A DNA stretch of 64,000 nucleotides from Periweissella cryptocerci (GTDB lineage Bacteria; Bacillota; Bacilli; Lactobacillales; Lactobacillaceae): assembly GCF_004358325.1 (NCBI RefSeq), contig NZ_CP037940.1, forward strand, positions 558,001 through 622,000, given 5' to 3'. This document shows, piece by piece, positions 50,579 to 60,423 of the stretch. The notes under the pieces are model-generated. The model searched no databases and had not been told where the DNA came from. It saw nothing but the letters and a program-made list of their open reading frames with translations. Each line of letters opens with the position of its first letter. Position 1 is the stretch's first letter. Made by a program: the position numbers and the translations under genes.

Positions 50579-52588
50579 ATGTTACGCATTGGGAATTTTT
50601 TAAACCGCTTTACGATTAGTGCCGTCCTTTTTATTATCACAATCGGCCTAATCGCCAACACTTTCTTTTCAACGTTTTTCCCGACCCTTTCATGGCTCTA
50701 CGGGTTAGCGTTAATCCCCTTAATGCTCCTATGTGTGTGGTTTGCCGCTAGTCTACACGATTGGATTGGGCACCGGTCGAATCGCTCCCTGTGGTGGCTG
50801 TTAGGGTTACTTTACGTAATTATGCTTGGCGCCCAAATTTTCAGCCTGAAAAATTTTGAAATCTCACTGGTACGGGATCCATTTCGTACGACTGTCACTG
50901 GTATTCAACTAGCCCAACACAATTTACCACAATGGCCCGTTTACTTTGACCGAGCAACCAACAATGTACCAATTACGGTAATTTTAAGTTGGTTACTTAA
51001 AATTACTAGTTGGACCGGTTTAGGCGAACTTACTTTAGTTAAAGGTTTCGCCTTCCTGATGGCCAACGGGATTGCAATCGTAACACTACTTGCTGGCTAT
51101 GTAACTACGAAAAAAGTTTCAACATTAGTGGCCATCCAAACTTGGCTCACATTTACGCCATTCCTTTATACCTACAATTTACACATCTTTTATTCAGATA
51201 GTTTTAGTATCTTAGGGTTTGGTCTAGTCCTATTGGCCTTACTTACAATTCAACATAAAAATTGTAATAAACGCGCCTACCAAATTAGTGTGATTACAGT
51301 CGGAGCCTTAGCTGCCTTCATTACTGAATTAATTAAGCCTAATTTCATTGTGGTTGTGCCTGCCCTCTTATTATGGGTATTGATTTTATGGTTGCGCAAA
51401 ACCGCAATTAGTAAGCGTACCTGGGCGGCGGTTATCACAATTATTTTAGCCACTGTCATTGCAATTCCTGCGACGACTGCCCTTAAAAATGCAGCCAATT
51501 TTAAAGTTGACACTACCTACGAATTTCCAATGCAACACTGGATTATGATGGGCGTCAACCCAGCTTCATTTGGCGCCTATTCGCAGACTGACGTCGATTT
51601 AACTGCTGGACAACCAACTTTGGCCGCTCGTAAAGCAAATGACACTGCGATTATTAAAACCCGCTTAGCCGATATGAAACCACTTGGCTACTTAAGCTTG
51701 GTAGTCACCAAACTAGGCAACCTCCAAAATCAGGGTGCTTTGAATAAAAGTTATACTGATGGATTTTGGGACGCACCGCATTTTTACTTTGCTCAACCAC
51801 GCCGTATCAGTGAACTTATCTCGATTTGGATGCGCGTTGGTATGATGGTTGTACTGATATTTGCGCTGATTGGTTTATGGCGTCAATTTAAAAAACCAAC
51901 TGCTGATGGATTGCTGGCTGCCCTTTTAATAGCAGGTTTGTTAGTCTTCCATGCTTTGATGTGGGAATCTAATAATCGGTACGGAGAAGCGGTGATTATC
52001 CCGACATTCTACTTGGCAATTAAAGGCTGGCATAGCACGCGTTTAAACTCCGGTAGTTTTAAACCGCGTTTGCGCCAAGGCTTAGCGTTAGGTATTATCG
52101 CAATTGTTAGTTTTACGATAGCCGCATTTACCGCGGGACCTGTCATGAAGCAAACAGAAGCAACAGTTCCGTTCCGTTCATATGGTCAGATGTCAAACTG
52201 GGGTACTAATTTTGGCTACCCTAACACGATGATTCCAGCGCATACAACCGTCAGCCAAGTCATTGACGTTCCTGTGGCACAACAGTACCTAACAATTCGT
52301 CGTAAAGCCAACCAATTGGGCACCTTAACGATTAGTTACCATGACAAGGTCATTTATCAAAACTCAAATATGACAACCGATAGTATGCTGGCGCCCAATG
52401 GTGATGGTGCAACATCACTCGATTATCATTTCAAACCCGGCAAATACACGCTCAGTTTGACTAATAACACTGATCACGCTATCCCCGCACGCTTGCAAGG
52501 TGCACCATTTAACCTACAACAGCATGCAGTAACCGGGTTAGCTACTGATAAGCACCGCTACTTTATCTTTATGTTTTCAACCAAATAA
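50579..52588 (+). CDS. Membrane glycosyltransferase-like protein (GT-C topology)
   Basis: A 669-aa protein with about 12 membrane segments in the first 515 residues and a beta-rich extracytoplasmic C-terminus (about 150 residues, GTLTISYHDKVIYQNSNM). An acidic-aromatic loop near residue 98 (LVRDPFRTTVTGIQ) sits where GT-C enzymes keep their catalytic acid. This resembles the large membrane glycosyltransferases that use lipid-linked sugars, but no exact family is assigned. Divergent from the YitT gene. Confidence 0.65.
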   Translation: MLRIGNFLNRFTISAVLFIITIGLIANTFFSTFFPTLSWLYGLALIPLMLLCVWFAASLHDWIGHRSNRSLWWLLGLLYVIMLGAQIFSLKNFEISLVRDPFRTTVTGIQLAQHNLPQWPVYFDRATNNVPITVILSWLLKITSWTGLGELTLVKGFAFLMANGIAIVTLLAGYVTTKKVSTLVAIQTWLTFTPFLYTYNLHIFYSDSFSILGFGLVLLALLTIQHKNCNKRAYQISVITVGALAAFITELIKPNFIVVVPALLLWVLILWLRKTAISKRTWAAVITIILATVIAIPATTALKNAANFKVDTTYEFPMQHWIMMGVNPASFGAYSQTDVDLTAGQPTLAARKANDTAIIKTRLADMKPLGYLSLVVTKLGNLQNQGALNKSYTDGFWDAPHFYFAQPRRISELISIWMRVGMMVVLIFALIGLWRQFKKPTADGLLAALLIAGLLVFHALMWESNNRYGEAVIIPTFYLAIKGWHSTRLNSGSFKPRLRQGLALGIIAIVSFTIAAFTAGPVMKQTEATVPFRSYGQMSNWGTNFGYPNTMIPAHTTVSQVIDVPVAQQYLTIRRKANQLGTLTISYHDKVIYQNSNMTTDSMLAPNGDGATSLDYHFKPGKYTLSLTNNTDHAIPARLQGAPFNLQQHAVTGLATDKHRYFIFMFSTK

Positions 52589-52657
52589 CACGCCGGACTC
52601 AACCGCCGCAACCTACGCAAAATACGATTTTGGCATAACTCGTCCGGCAAAAAAAAT

Positions 52658-52700
52658 AAGCCTGCTTTCTCCTTACCGTAGTAAGAATGAAAGCAGGCTT
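52658..52700. terminator. Bidirectional hairpin of the recurrent AAGCCTG type, copy 3
   Basis: AAGCCTGCTTTC pairs with GAAAGCAGGCTT and is flanked by A and T runs, between two convergent genes. Confidence 0.8.
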
Positions 52701-52725
52701 ATTTAATGTGTACCAAATGGACTGA

Positions 52726-53565
52726 CTATTTAGTTGTTGGATTTGTCCCAAACCACTTCCTAGTGATTTGCGCAAGTTGCCCATCTTGTTGCATCTTAGC
52801 AAAGGCTTGATTAACCTTAGTTTGTAAAGTGGTATCAGATTTACGCATACCAACTGCAAACTGATCACCGGGAAAATCGCCGGCTACTACATGATACATG
52901 TTAGGATTTGGCTCATTTGCAACATAATAACCTGCATACACGCGATCAATTAACACGCCTTGAATCCGGCCGGCCTTCAAATCATTAATCGCATTCATAA
53001 ATGTATCGTAAATGACTGGTTGCTTGTTAGCAATTAGATTTTTCAGTACCTTGGGGTGTTCGTCTAACGCACTTTGTCCAGATGATGAACTCTGTACCCC
53101 TAGAACTTTCCCCCGCATATCGGTAAAACTATTGATGTGATTCTTTTTCAATGTGACTAATACTTGGCCGTTAGCAAGATATGGTGCTGAAAATGCGACA
53201 ATTTTCTTTCGAGCCGGCGTCATTGAGTAACCGTTCCAAATCATGTCAATCGTCCCATTACGTAATTCAGTTTCTTTCATTGACCAATCAATTGGTTGAA
53301 AAACCGGCGTGATGCCATATTGCTTAAAGACCGCTTTAGCCAAATCAATGTCATAACCAACAATTTGACCTTGTTTATTACGAAAACCCATCGGCACAAA
53401 TGTATCATCCAGTCCAATAATTACTTTTTTGTTTTTTTCATAACGCGACCAATTATTATTTTCATTAAAATTATGCCCAACCGTTAAGCCAGGGCCAACT
53501 ATTACTAATAGCCAGGCAATGGCAAACACAAATCCAACGATTATTAGCACACCGCGATGTTTCAT
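52726..53565 (-). CDS. Amino-acid ABC transporter substrate-binding protein
   Basis: A 279-aa family 3 solute-binding protein: VIIGLDDTFVPMGFRNKQG, GYDIDLAKAVFKQYG, WSMKETELRNGTIDMIWNGY are typical. The N-terminus has one hydrophobic segment (about residues 6-29) but no lipobox Cys, so it is either membrane-anchored by an uncleaved signal or secreted. It is the last gene of the T-box operon, 102 nt after the ATPase gene. Histidine is the inferred substrate from the T-box specifier. Confidence 0.9.
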   Translation of the reverse strand: MKHRGVLIIVGFVFAIAWLLVIVGPGLTVGHNFNENNNWSRYEKNKKVIIGLDDTFVPMGFRNKQGQIVGYDIDLAKAVFKQYGITPVFQPIDWSMKETELRNGTIDMIWNGYSMTPARKKIVAFSAPYLANGQVLVTLKKNHINSFTDMRGKVLGVQSSSSGQSALDEHPKVLKNLIANKQPVIYDTFMNAINDLKAGRIQGVLIDRVYAGYYVANEPNPNMYHVVAGDFPGDQFAVGMRKSDTTLQTKVNQAFAKMQQDGQLAQITRKWFGTNPTTK

Positions 53566-53667
53566 GGCTTTCCCTCCTTTTTTATTATCCGGAACCGGTT
53601 ATTTTGCGTGCTTCGGCTAATTTTGTGCTAGCCACGAATTGGCAGAATAACTGTCCCATTTGGTGCA

Positions 53668-54303
53668 TTAACTAAGTGCATTAACTGTAAAAATATTATC
53701 CGCAACTTTTTTAGCAAATTCCATATCGTGGGTCACGACAATTTGCGTAATTCCATCAGCTTTTAAATGTAATAATAAATCAGCAACTTCATCGCGCATT
53801 GATGGATCCAAGGCCGACGTTGGTTCATCATATGCCAATAAGCGTGGTCGCATCGCCAAAGCCCGGGCAATTGCTACGCGCTGCTTCATACCACCGGAAA
53901 GTTCAAATGGATACAATTGTCCTTTATCGCTCAACTGCAACTTTTGCAGTAACTCCTGTGCCACAGTATCATATGTTGCCTTAGCCTGCTTCAAAACCAG
54001 CTTAGGGGCAAGCGTCACATTTTCATACACGGATAAATTAGGAAATAAATTAAAATCTTGGAAAACTACCCCAATAATATTATCCTCTGCTTTTTGACTT
54101 TGTGGATCAAATGGTTGTCCATCCAGTAAAAATTCACCACTATCCACACTTTGCAACCCCGTCAATGAGCGGAGCAAAGTTGTTTTACCAGCACCAGAAG
54201 GACCAACAATAGCAAGAATTTCACCATCATCGACTGACAAATTAATACCATCAAGAATTGTTCGCCCGTTAAATGTTTTTTTTATATTTTTTAACTCTAA
54301 CAT
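53668..54303 (-). CDS. Amino-acid ABC transporter ATP-binding protein
   Basis: A 211-aa ATPase, short for the family (about 240). Walker A GPSGAGKTT at 34-42, signature LSGGMKQR, Walker B LLAYDEPTSALDP, and the H-loop VTHDMEFAKKV are all present. It sits between the permease and the binding protein genes on the same transcript. Confidence 0.94.
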   Translation of the reverse strand: MLELKNIKKTFNGRTILDGINLSVDDGEILAIVGPSGAGKTTLLRSLTGLQSVDSGEFLLDGQPFDPQSQKAEDNIIGVVFQDFNLFPNLSVYENVTLAPKLVLKQAKATYDTVAQELLQKLQLSDKGQLYPFELSGGMKQRVAIARALAMRPRLLAYDEPTSALDPSMRDEVADLLLHLKADGITQIVVTHDMEFAKKVADNIFTVNALS

Positions 54304-54342
54304 ACAGTTACTCCTTCATAATTCGTTTGAACTTATGCGCAT

Positions 54343-54984
54343 TTATTTATAATAAGAATAGTGCTTTTCAAAGGCGCGTAAGGCCAATGTTGTCACCGCA
54401 GTCAAGAGTAAATAGATAATCCCAACCATGATGAACGGTGTTAACGTGACATCGCGTGCAGCCGCGATATTCCCCGCCCGTAAAAGATCTCCCAGGCCAA
54501 TAACATAAACCAACGACGAATCTTTAATCAAGTTAATCACTTCGTTCCCAATTGGTGGTACTACACTTTTAAACACTTGCGGTAAGATAATTTTACGCTG
54601 GGTTTGCATTGGTGATAAATGTAATACTTTAGCCGCTTCATATTGTCCTTGTGGAACCGCTTGAATACCACCACGAAAGATTTCTGCGAAGTATGCTGCA
54701 TAATTTAAAATAAAGGCAAACAAGGCCGCGTCATAACGTTGGAACACAATTCCAATAATTGGTAGCCCATAAAAAACAAAAATCAATTGGAGCAACAATG
54801 GCGTGCCACGCATTAACCAGACATAGCCATTTAACACCCACCGGAGTGGTGCGATATTTGATTTCAATCCCAAGCCGGCCAAAATTCCCAAAGGTACAGC
54901 GCCGACAATCGTCCAAAAGAAGACTTTCAATGTCATCCACGCCCCGGAGAGCAATGATGGCAAAATGGTTTCAATATAGTGCAT
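54343..54984 (-). CDS. Amino-acid ABC transporter permease
   Basis: A 213-aa HisM-type permease with about five membrane helices and the EAA motif (EAAKVLHLSPMQTQRKIILP, about residues 118-137). It is the first gene after the T-box. The order permease-ATPase-binding protein behind a His T-box matches the predicted histidine uptake (hisXYZ-type) operons of lactobacilli known from comparative work. Confidence 0.93.
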   Translation of the reverse strand: MHYIETILPSLLSGAWMTLKVFFWTIVGAVPLGILAGLGLKSNIAPLRWVLNGYVWLMRGTPLLLQLIFVFYGLPIIGIVFQRYDAALFAFILNYAAYFAEIFRGGIQAVPQGQYEAAKVLHLSPMQTQRKIILPQVFKSVVPPIGNEVINLIKDSSLVYVIGLGDLLRAGNIAAARDVTLTPFIMVGIIYLLLTAVTTLALRAFEKHYSYYK

Positions 54985-55052
54985 TCGCTAATCCTCACAT
55001 ATTCATTATTTTTAGTATTATCAATTGTAAAACGTTGTATTCCATAAAACAT

Positions 55053-55312
55053 AAAAGCACCCTCTCAGCTATTAATAGCTAAGAGGGTGCTTATCTGCAC
55101 GGTTCCACCTCATGTTCGATAATTGTTCACACAATTATCCTTACAGGGTTAAATAATTAACCCTAGCACGTTAACGATGCTACCCGAACTAGCCTACTGA
55201 CATATGTCACATTCAGCTAATCAACTCACAGACGTGGTTCATTAATGACGCTGACCTTGTTTCCACTCCCCAAGGCTCTCTGTACATTGCCATTAACTAC
55301 TCTTCTGTTCTT
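55053..55312 (-). promoter_or_regulatory. T-box riboswitch, histidine-type specifier (CAC)
   Basis: On the minus strand the stem I start GAACAGAAGAGTAG is at 55297-55310, the apical part carries AGAGAGCCTTGG and GGTCAGCG, and the 3' side of the specifier loop reads GAAC-CAC-G before TCTGT, which pairs with ACAGA. The specifier is thus CAC (55234-55236). The T-box GAGGTGGAACCGTGC is at 55097-55111 and a strong terminator at 55053-55092. It senses uncharged tRNA-His and controls the ABC transporter genes. Confidence 0.85.
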
Positions 55313-55365
55313 CGTTTTTATCTTAAAAATAAGCATAAACACCAAGCTCACAAAAGTCAACCAAA

Positions 55366-55911
55366 TTAATTTTCTTTCAGGTATGAAAACAGCATATTAA
55401 GTGGCACATACAGCACCGCCGCCAACACCACATTTAGAGCTAGAGTTGGCGTAAACGTGTGTAAAATATACATCAATGGCGTATCAACCATTAAATCAGC
55501 CACGTTGGCAGCTAAATAACTAAACACTTGTAAAACGGTCAGCGATAAAATGAAAACCATTAAAACCGACAAAACCGAATCAGACAAGTAATACCGTAAT
55601 TCTCTAGCTAACCAAATCATTACTGGTAATCCTACGGTAAATCCACCGATAATACCTGTATAGAACATATCATAAATCAACCCAGCCACAAGGGCCCAAA
55701 CATACAATGGGATACCGTCATCATCTAATTGATAAACAACGCCATAAACTAGCCAGATGACTAAAAACATCGGTAGAATATGATTCCCACCACGGGTTAA
55801 AATCCCCGCCATGTTGCTAAACAGTGCTCCGTCCAAAAACAAAGCAAAGAACATCACTAAGGGGAAAATCCATTTTAATTTTGTATGATAACCACCAAAC
55901 AATCCAAACAT
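55366..55911 (-). CDS. mreD: Rod shape-determining protein MreD
   Basis: A 181-aa membrane protein with about five helices, third of the mreBCD set. Sequence conservation is low; the call rests on topology, length and its position after mreC on the same strand. MreD links the cytoplasmic MreB filaments with MreC and the elongasome. Confidence 0.93.
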   Translation of the reverse strand: MFGLFGGYHTKLKWIFPLVMFFALFLDGALFSNMAGILTRGGNHILPMFLVIWLVYGVVYQLDDDGIPLYVWALVAGLIYDMFYTGIIGGFTVGLPVMIWLARELRYYLSDSVLSVLMVFILSLTVLQVFSYLAANVADLMVDTPLMYILHTFTPTLALNVVLAAVLYVPLNMLFSYLKEN

Positions 55912-55970
55912 GCGCCTTCCCCTTTAAGTGTGTTCAACTGCCGGTTGATTCACACTTCGCTTTTTAATAA

Positions 55971-56816
55971 TTATTTGTGCATTGCAATCGAAACAACTGG
56001 AATATTTCCAAAGTCTGTTGCTGGTTCAATAATAACCGACTTAGACAGGCCAGTGTCACCATTTGTAACTTGATCAACTTGACCAACATACAAACCTTCA
56101 GGTGTCACACCACCAAGCCCACTCGTAATTACCTTATCGCCCTTTTCGATTTTAACCTTTGAAGTCACTTCACCCATGACAATCCGATTAGTATCCTTAT
56201 TGAAGCTCGTAATAATACCGTGCACCGTTTCACCGGCCTTGTTCGTCACTTGAATGGCAAAGCGGTTAGCCGCTTCATTATCATCCGACAATAGTTCAAC
56301 CTTAGCTGTCGTACCATCGACTTCACTGATACGCCCAATCAAACCTTTACCAGCCACAACTGGCATATTTTTTTGAACACCCGCATTTTGACCAACATTA
56401 ATTACTAGTTGGCTCATCCATGATGATGGTGCCCGACTAATCACAACTGCATTCATTAATGAATAATCCGTTAATGTAGTTCCCAACTTCAATTGGGCTT
56501 TCAATGCTTTGTTTTCGTTTTCTAAAACTTGGGCACGCACCTTTTCTTGGGCCAAATCATCAACCTTGGAACGAAGCTTTGTGTTTTCTTGATAAGTTGA
56601 GAGGAGTTGTGCCACGGAATCGTAACCTTGATGGGCTTCACTAACTGGCCAATTAATCACTCGCGCTATTAATCCCGAAACATCGTTACCAATTTTTTGA
56701 ATAAATGGTGGTGTCGCCCGGCGATCACGAATCATAACCGATCCAGTTAACAAAGCAATCGTCACAATGACACCAATGATAAAGTACACTAGTCGACGAC
56801 TTGAAAAAAACTTCAT
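55971..56816 (-). CDS. mreC: Rod shape-determining protein MreC
   Basis: A 281-aa bitopic protein: membrane helix at about residues 7-27, a coiled coil (about 65-105, DLAQEKVRAQVLENENKALK), then the beta-rich MreC domain (MNAVVISRAPSSWMSQLVIN, VITSGLGGVTPEGLYVG). ATG 56816 follows AGAGGATC. It lies between mreB and mreD. Confidence 0.95.
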   Translation of the reverse strand: MKFFSSRRLVYFIIGVIVTIALLTGSVMIRDRRATPPFIQKIGNDVSGLIARVINWPVSEAHQGYDSVAQLLSTYQENTKLRSKVDDLAQEKVRAQVLENENKALKAQLKLGTTLTDYSLMNAVVISRAPSSWMSQLVINVGQNAGVQKNMPVVAGKGLIGRISEVDGTTAKVELLSDDNEAANRFAIQVTNKAGETVHGIITSFNKDTNRIVMGEVTSKVKIEKGDKVITSGLGGVTPEGLYVGQVDQVTNGDTGLSKSVIIEPATDFGNIPVVSIAMHK

Positions 56817-56922
56817 CAACTTGATCCTCTCTTTCATCTTAAAATTTATTTACTATCTCTAGTGTATAACAACTAAAAGGCGCACAGGTTTCCCAAGCGC
56901 GCCCATTTATGAATTCTTAACT

Positions 56923-57930
56923 TTATTTAGTCTTTCGTAAAGCATCAATTGACTTCAGAGCTTCACCAGTCCCAATTGCGACTGCATCTAATGGTTCAGG
57001 TGCAATAAATACTGGTACCTTAGTTGATTCTGAAATGACATCATCTAAGTGCTTAAGTAAAGCGCCACCACCAGTTAAAACAATCCCGTGATCAATAACG
57101 TCAGCGGCAATTTCTGGTGAAGTTTCTTCTAATGTTTCACGAATGGCAATGATGATTTCAGCAATCACGTCCTTGATGGCCATGGCAACATCTTCTGCGG
57201 TCACTTCGATAGTCTTAGGTAAACCTGAAACTAAATCACGCCCGCGCGCTTGTGCCCCGTCCATTGTCTTGGCTGCTTCAACATCGGCTGAACCGATTTC
57301 AAACTTCAAACGTTCGGCCGTTTGTTCACCAATTGTCACGTTGTATTTTTTACGAATGTAAGTTGAGATTGCTTCATCTAAAGCATCCCCAGCTTTACGG
57401 ATTGAGCGACTTGACACAATCCCACCAAGTGAAATCGTGGCCACATCGGTCGTACCACCACCCATGTCAACAACCATTGAGCCGGTTGGTTCCATTACTG
57501 GCAATCCGGCACCAACAGCGGCAGCAAATGGTTCTTCAATCACATACGCATCACGCGCTCCGGCAACACGCGCAGCATCAATTACTGCCCGCTTTTCAAC
57601 CGCAGTCACACCTGATGGTACTCCAATGGTTACGTATGGTTTTTGACCACGCGCTCCAAGGGCCTTCGTTAAGTAATACTTAAGCATGGCAACTGTTGTG
57701 TCATAATCAGCGATGACACCATCGCGCATTGGGCGAATCGCCTTAATACTGCCAGGTGTCCGACCAATCATTTCCCGCGCTGCTTCACCAACAGCGACGA
57801 CTTCGTTTGTTTGAGTATTACGCGCTACCACTGATGGTTCGCGCAACACAATTCCTTTACCTTCAATATAGACAAGGGTATTTGCTGTACCCAAGTCAAT
57901 TCCAATGTTTCGTTGTCCAAATGATAACAC
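56923..57930 (-). CDS. mreB: Rod shape-determining protein MreB
   Basis: Actin-like filament protein that guides lateral wall synthesis, 335 aa. Phosphate and adenosine motifs: [19 protein letters not shown] near the start, [16 protein letters not shown], and [16 protein letters not shown] choose GTG 57930 because AAAGGAAG precedes it and the N-terminus then matches the family; the 55 extra codons of the open frame are promoter DNA. With mreC and mreD it implies a rod-like or elongated cell. Confidence 0.96.
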   Translation of the reverse strand: MLSFGQRNIGIDLGTANTLVYIEGKGIVLREPSVVARNTQTNEVVAVGEAAREMIGRTPGSIKAIRPMRDGVIADYDTTVAMLKYYLTKALGARGQKPYVTIGVPSGVTAVEKRAVIDAARVAGARDAYVIEEPFAAAVGAGLPVMEPTGSMVVDMGGGTTDVATISLGGIVSSRSIRKAGDALDEAISTYIRKKYNVTIGEQTAERLKFEIGSADVEAAKTMDGAQARGRDLVSGLPKTIEVTAEDVAMAIKDVIAEIIIAIRETLEETSPEIAADVIDHGIVLTGGGALLKHLDDVISESTKVPVFIAPEPLDAVAIGTGEALKSIDALRKTK

Positions 57931-57970
57931 GTTGCTACTTCCTTTCGTCACTGTGTTCATAACTCCGTGT

Positions 57971-57999
57971 ATTATACCATACAGAAAATTACTTGACAG
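57971..57999 (-). promoter_or_regulatory. mreB promoter
   Basis: On the minus strand CTGTCA (57994-57999), 17-nt spacer, TATAAT (57971-57976) with TATGG just before the -10. A second TATAAT-like site lies further upstream near 58060. Confidence 0.7.
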
Positions 58000-58129
58000 T
58001 ATTTGAACTCCAATTCTTAGTAAGTTCTTATTAATTGTGTCGTCTGCCATCATTTCAGACGGGTGATTATACCATTGTATTATACGCTGACCCACGATAT
58101 CAAAATGAGGATACCACGCATAATTATGT

Positions 58130-58522
58130 ATTCCGTTTGGCGTGGGATTGAAAAAGTCGTAGTTGGCCGAAAATCATTGAAAACCAATTAAGCCGCTGAA
58201 ATAACGCGCAAGTTTAATCAATCTGTAATTCAGTGATCGTTCAGAATTAATAATACGTAAATTAGTATTAATCAAAATTGGTTCGTGAAATCGATATGTT
58301 ATTGATATAGCGTGTCTACTCTTTGACTATCCGCATTTTTACCGCAGTAAATTGTCTGTGATTAAAATATCACTTCTGACAATTCGTTGGAACACAGAAT
58401 CAATCAAATCAGTTATCGCTGATTATGTGATGTGCTCAAAACTAGTGCCTAAGGTATATTCCGTGATACGCGAGCACTCTTAAACAACAGTACAGAAATG
58501 AGAATCCCACGGCAGACGGAAT
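58130..58522. repeat. Dispersed non-coding repeat, copy R2, with terminal inverted repeats
   Basis: The ends ATTCCGTTTGGCGTGGGATT and (reverse complement of the right side) ATTCCGTCTGCCGTGGGATT match at 18 of 20. The interior aligns in two blocks to the reverse complement of 14355-14615; about 100 bp in the middle (near 58290-58395) is unique to this copy. No ORF is supported. It lies upstream of mreB. Confidence 0.8.
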
Positions 58523-58610
58523 CGGGTCCCTCAATCCACTGTGTGCCTGGAAATCACTTAACGCACCACGTTGGAAACAACCTACCAGAACAAAAAACTG
58601 TTTCTATTTA

Positions 58611-58977
58611 TTCTAGTGCAGAATCGCCGTTTCTGTACTTTTCAATCACCTAATTACTGAATTTCTATTGGTCCTTGGTGTTGGTTTTTTCATGCTACTG
58701 TGGCCTGACTAGTTGGAGCATTATACCTAACTAACGGAGTGCCGGTAAATTGCTTGGCGGGCGTAGCCTTTACATCGCGACTGGGGTGATATGTGTGAAA
58801 CACATGTCGCCGCTGAGGATAAGATGAGGAGTCTTAGGAATTTATTCCTTAGACTCCCAGCTTGTCCAAACCTCACAAGACCGCACTTTGGCTTGGGAGG
58901 TTGCTTCCAGCGTGGTGCGCCAAGTAATTTACTGGCACGGAGTGGCCAATTTTATTCAATCCCACGTTAGTCAGAAT
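58611..58977. repeat. Dispersed non-coding repeat, copy R6, carrying an insertion
   Basis: Same ends and interior as 49333-49528 (TTCTAGTGCAGAAT at the left, AATCCCACGTTAGTCAG at the right), but split in the GTGCCGGTAA-TTTACTGGCAC palindrome by about 180 bp. Confidence 0.75.
58749..58928. repeat. Element nested in repeat R6
   Basis: About 180 bp with ends ATTGCTTGGCG and CGCCAAGTAAT (10 of 11 as inverted repeats). It contains two strong hairpins: GGTGATATGTGTG-AAA-CACATGTCGCC near 58780 and GGAGTCTTAGGAA-TTTA-TTCCTTAGACTCC near 58829. The equivalent position in the copy at 49333 is an uninterrupted palindrome. Confidence 0.65.
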
Positions 58978-58979
58978 AG

Positions 58980-59027
58980 AAAAAACTCATGCAGCTAATC
59001 ATAAAATGATTTTCCTGCATGAGGATA
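58980..59027 (-). terminator. Terminator of the MFS transporter gene
   Basis: On the minus strand CTCATGCAG pairs with CTGCATGAG and is followed by six Ts. Confidence 0.85.
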
Positions 59028-59035
59028 AAATATTA

Positions 59036-60250
59036 TTATTCAACTAGCATCTGCGTGGGCTTAACAACTAGTGCTGATACTAGGAATGCGATAAGGTACA
59101 GACCAGCGATGACAATAAACACTGTTTGATAGGTCATCCCTAGCCCATGGACGATGTAACTTGCCAACTGATTACCTGACAAACCAGCTACCGCCCACGC
59201 AGTAAGCGCAAGTCCGTGAATCTTTGAGATGGCTTTCATACCAAAACGGTCAGAAAGTAAAGGTGGTAACGCAGAGAACCCGCCACCATACCCCGCATTA
59301 ATTAAGAAGAAGGTTGCAACCAAGATGATTGGCATCGCCGCACTTGTATCCGGTAGGAAGTACGCCAACAGTGACATGATAATTGAAATACCAAAAATTA
59401 ATTTGTAAACCGAGTTACGATCTTTCAAGTGATCTGACAAGGTTGCAAACCCGACCCGACCCGCAGCATTGAAGAACGCATCAATACTAACAACTAGGGT
59501 GATTGCTGCAACCGAGAAAACTGCTCCTTGCGCATTAGTCAAATCAGCCAAGATATCTTTTTCTTGCGAAATAATCGCTAATCCCGCCGTGATATTTAGA
59601 TAAAACATGATCCAGATACCAATAAACGTTGAGTTTTTCAAGAAAGCAGTTGGCTTGAACTTATTCACTAATGGTTCTTCATGCCAATTCAACGGTTTCC
59701 GAATCAGTGCCGTACCAGTCAACATCATGATAGCAAATACGACTGCTAAAATGATAAACATTTGCCATAAACCAAATGAGTTAGTCAAAGCTACCATAAT
59801 TGGTGAAAAAATCATCTTAGCTAAGCCAAATCCGGCAACTGCAAGTCCAGTCCCCAACCCCTTGTTGTCTTTGAACCAGAGCATCAAATTCTTAACTGGC
59901 GTCAAATAGCCAATCCCTAAACCAATGCCCATAATTACCCCATAGAAAATATAAATCCCTATTAATGATTTATGTTGGATGCTAAAGCCTGTTCCAATCA
60001 TTCCAACTACGAAAAACAAGGTTGATAGCAAAGCCGACTTTTTAATATCTTGTTCAACAAAATGCCCAAGAACTGCGGCTGATAAGCCTAAAAATAAAAT
60101 CGCAATTGAAAAGGCCCACTCGACGTTAGGCACTGAAGCCCCAATATAGTCTGCCACGGATTGTTTAAAAACGCTCCAAGCGTAGACTGTCCCGATACTC
60201 CCATGAATTAACAATGCAGGTAACGCTGCGCGCATCCATTTATTTTCCAT
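59036..60250 (-). CDS. OFA-family MFS transporter (oxalate/formate antiporter type)
   Basis: A 404-aa, 12-helix MFS protein. The OFA family look is clear: GTVYAWSVFKQSVADYIG near the N-terminus, GIGLGIGYLTPVKNLMLWF in the fourth helix region, and GYGGGFSALPPLLSDRFG in the second half. Substrates in this family are monocarboxylates such as formate, oxalate or lactate; which one is not readable. It is adjacent to fhs (formate-tetrahydrofolate ligase), so formate is an attractive guess only. Confidence 0.85.
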   Translation of the reverse strand: MENKWMRAALPALLIHGSIGTVYAWSVFKQSVADYIGASVPNVEWAFSIAILFLGLSAAVLGHFVEQDIKKSALLSTLFFVVGMIGTGFSIQHKSLIGIYIFYGVIMGIGLGIGYLTPVKNLMLWFKDNKGLGTGLAVAGFGLAKMIFSPIMVALTNSFGLWQMFIILAVVFAIMMLTGTALIRKPLNWHEEPLVNKFKPTAFLKNSTFIGIWIMFYLNITAGLAIISQEKDILADLTNAQGAVFSVAAITLVVSIDAFFNAAGRVGFATLSDHLKDRNSVYKLIFGISIIMSLLAYFLPDTSAAMPIILVATFFLINAGYGGGFSALPPLLSDRFGMKAISKIHGLALTAWAVAGLSGNQLASYIVHGLGMTYQTVFIVIAGLYLIAFLVSALVVKPTQMLVE

Positions 60251-60423
60251 TCAAACCCCATTCTTCTCTGCTGTAAAATGCAATTCACTACTACCCTATT
60301 TAATCATAGCCAACTAGCTCTTGTAAACACAAAATGCGTACATTTCGATTTATTTTTTCTCTAAAAATAACAAAAACACGAACTTTGAGAATTCCATTTC
60401 GTTAAAATAGGTAAAATTAACTA

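Noticed and set aside
57931..58095. 55-codon N-terminal extension of mreB
   Set aside because: It covers the promoter (CTGTCA/TATAAT) and lacks homology; GTG 57930 has a good ribosome binding site.
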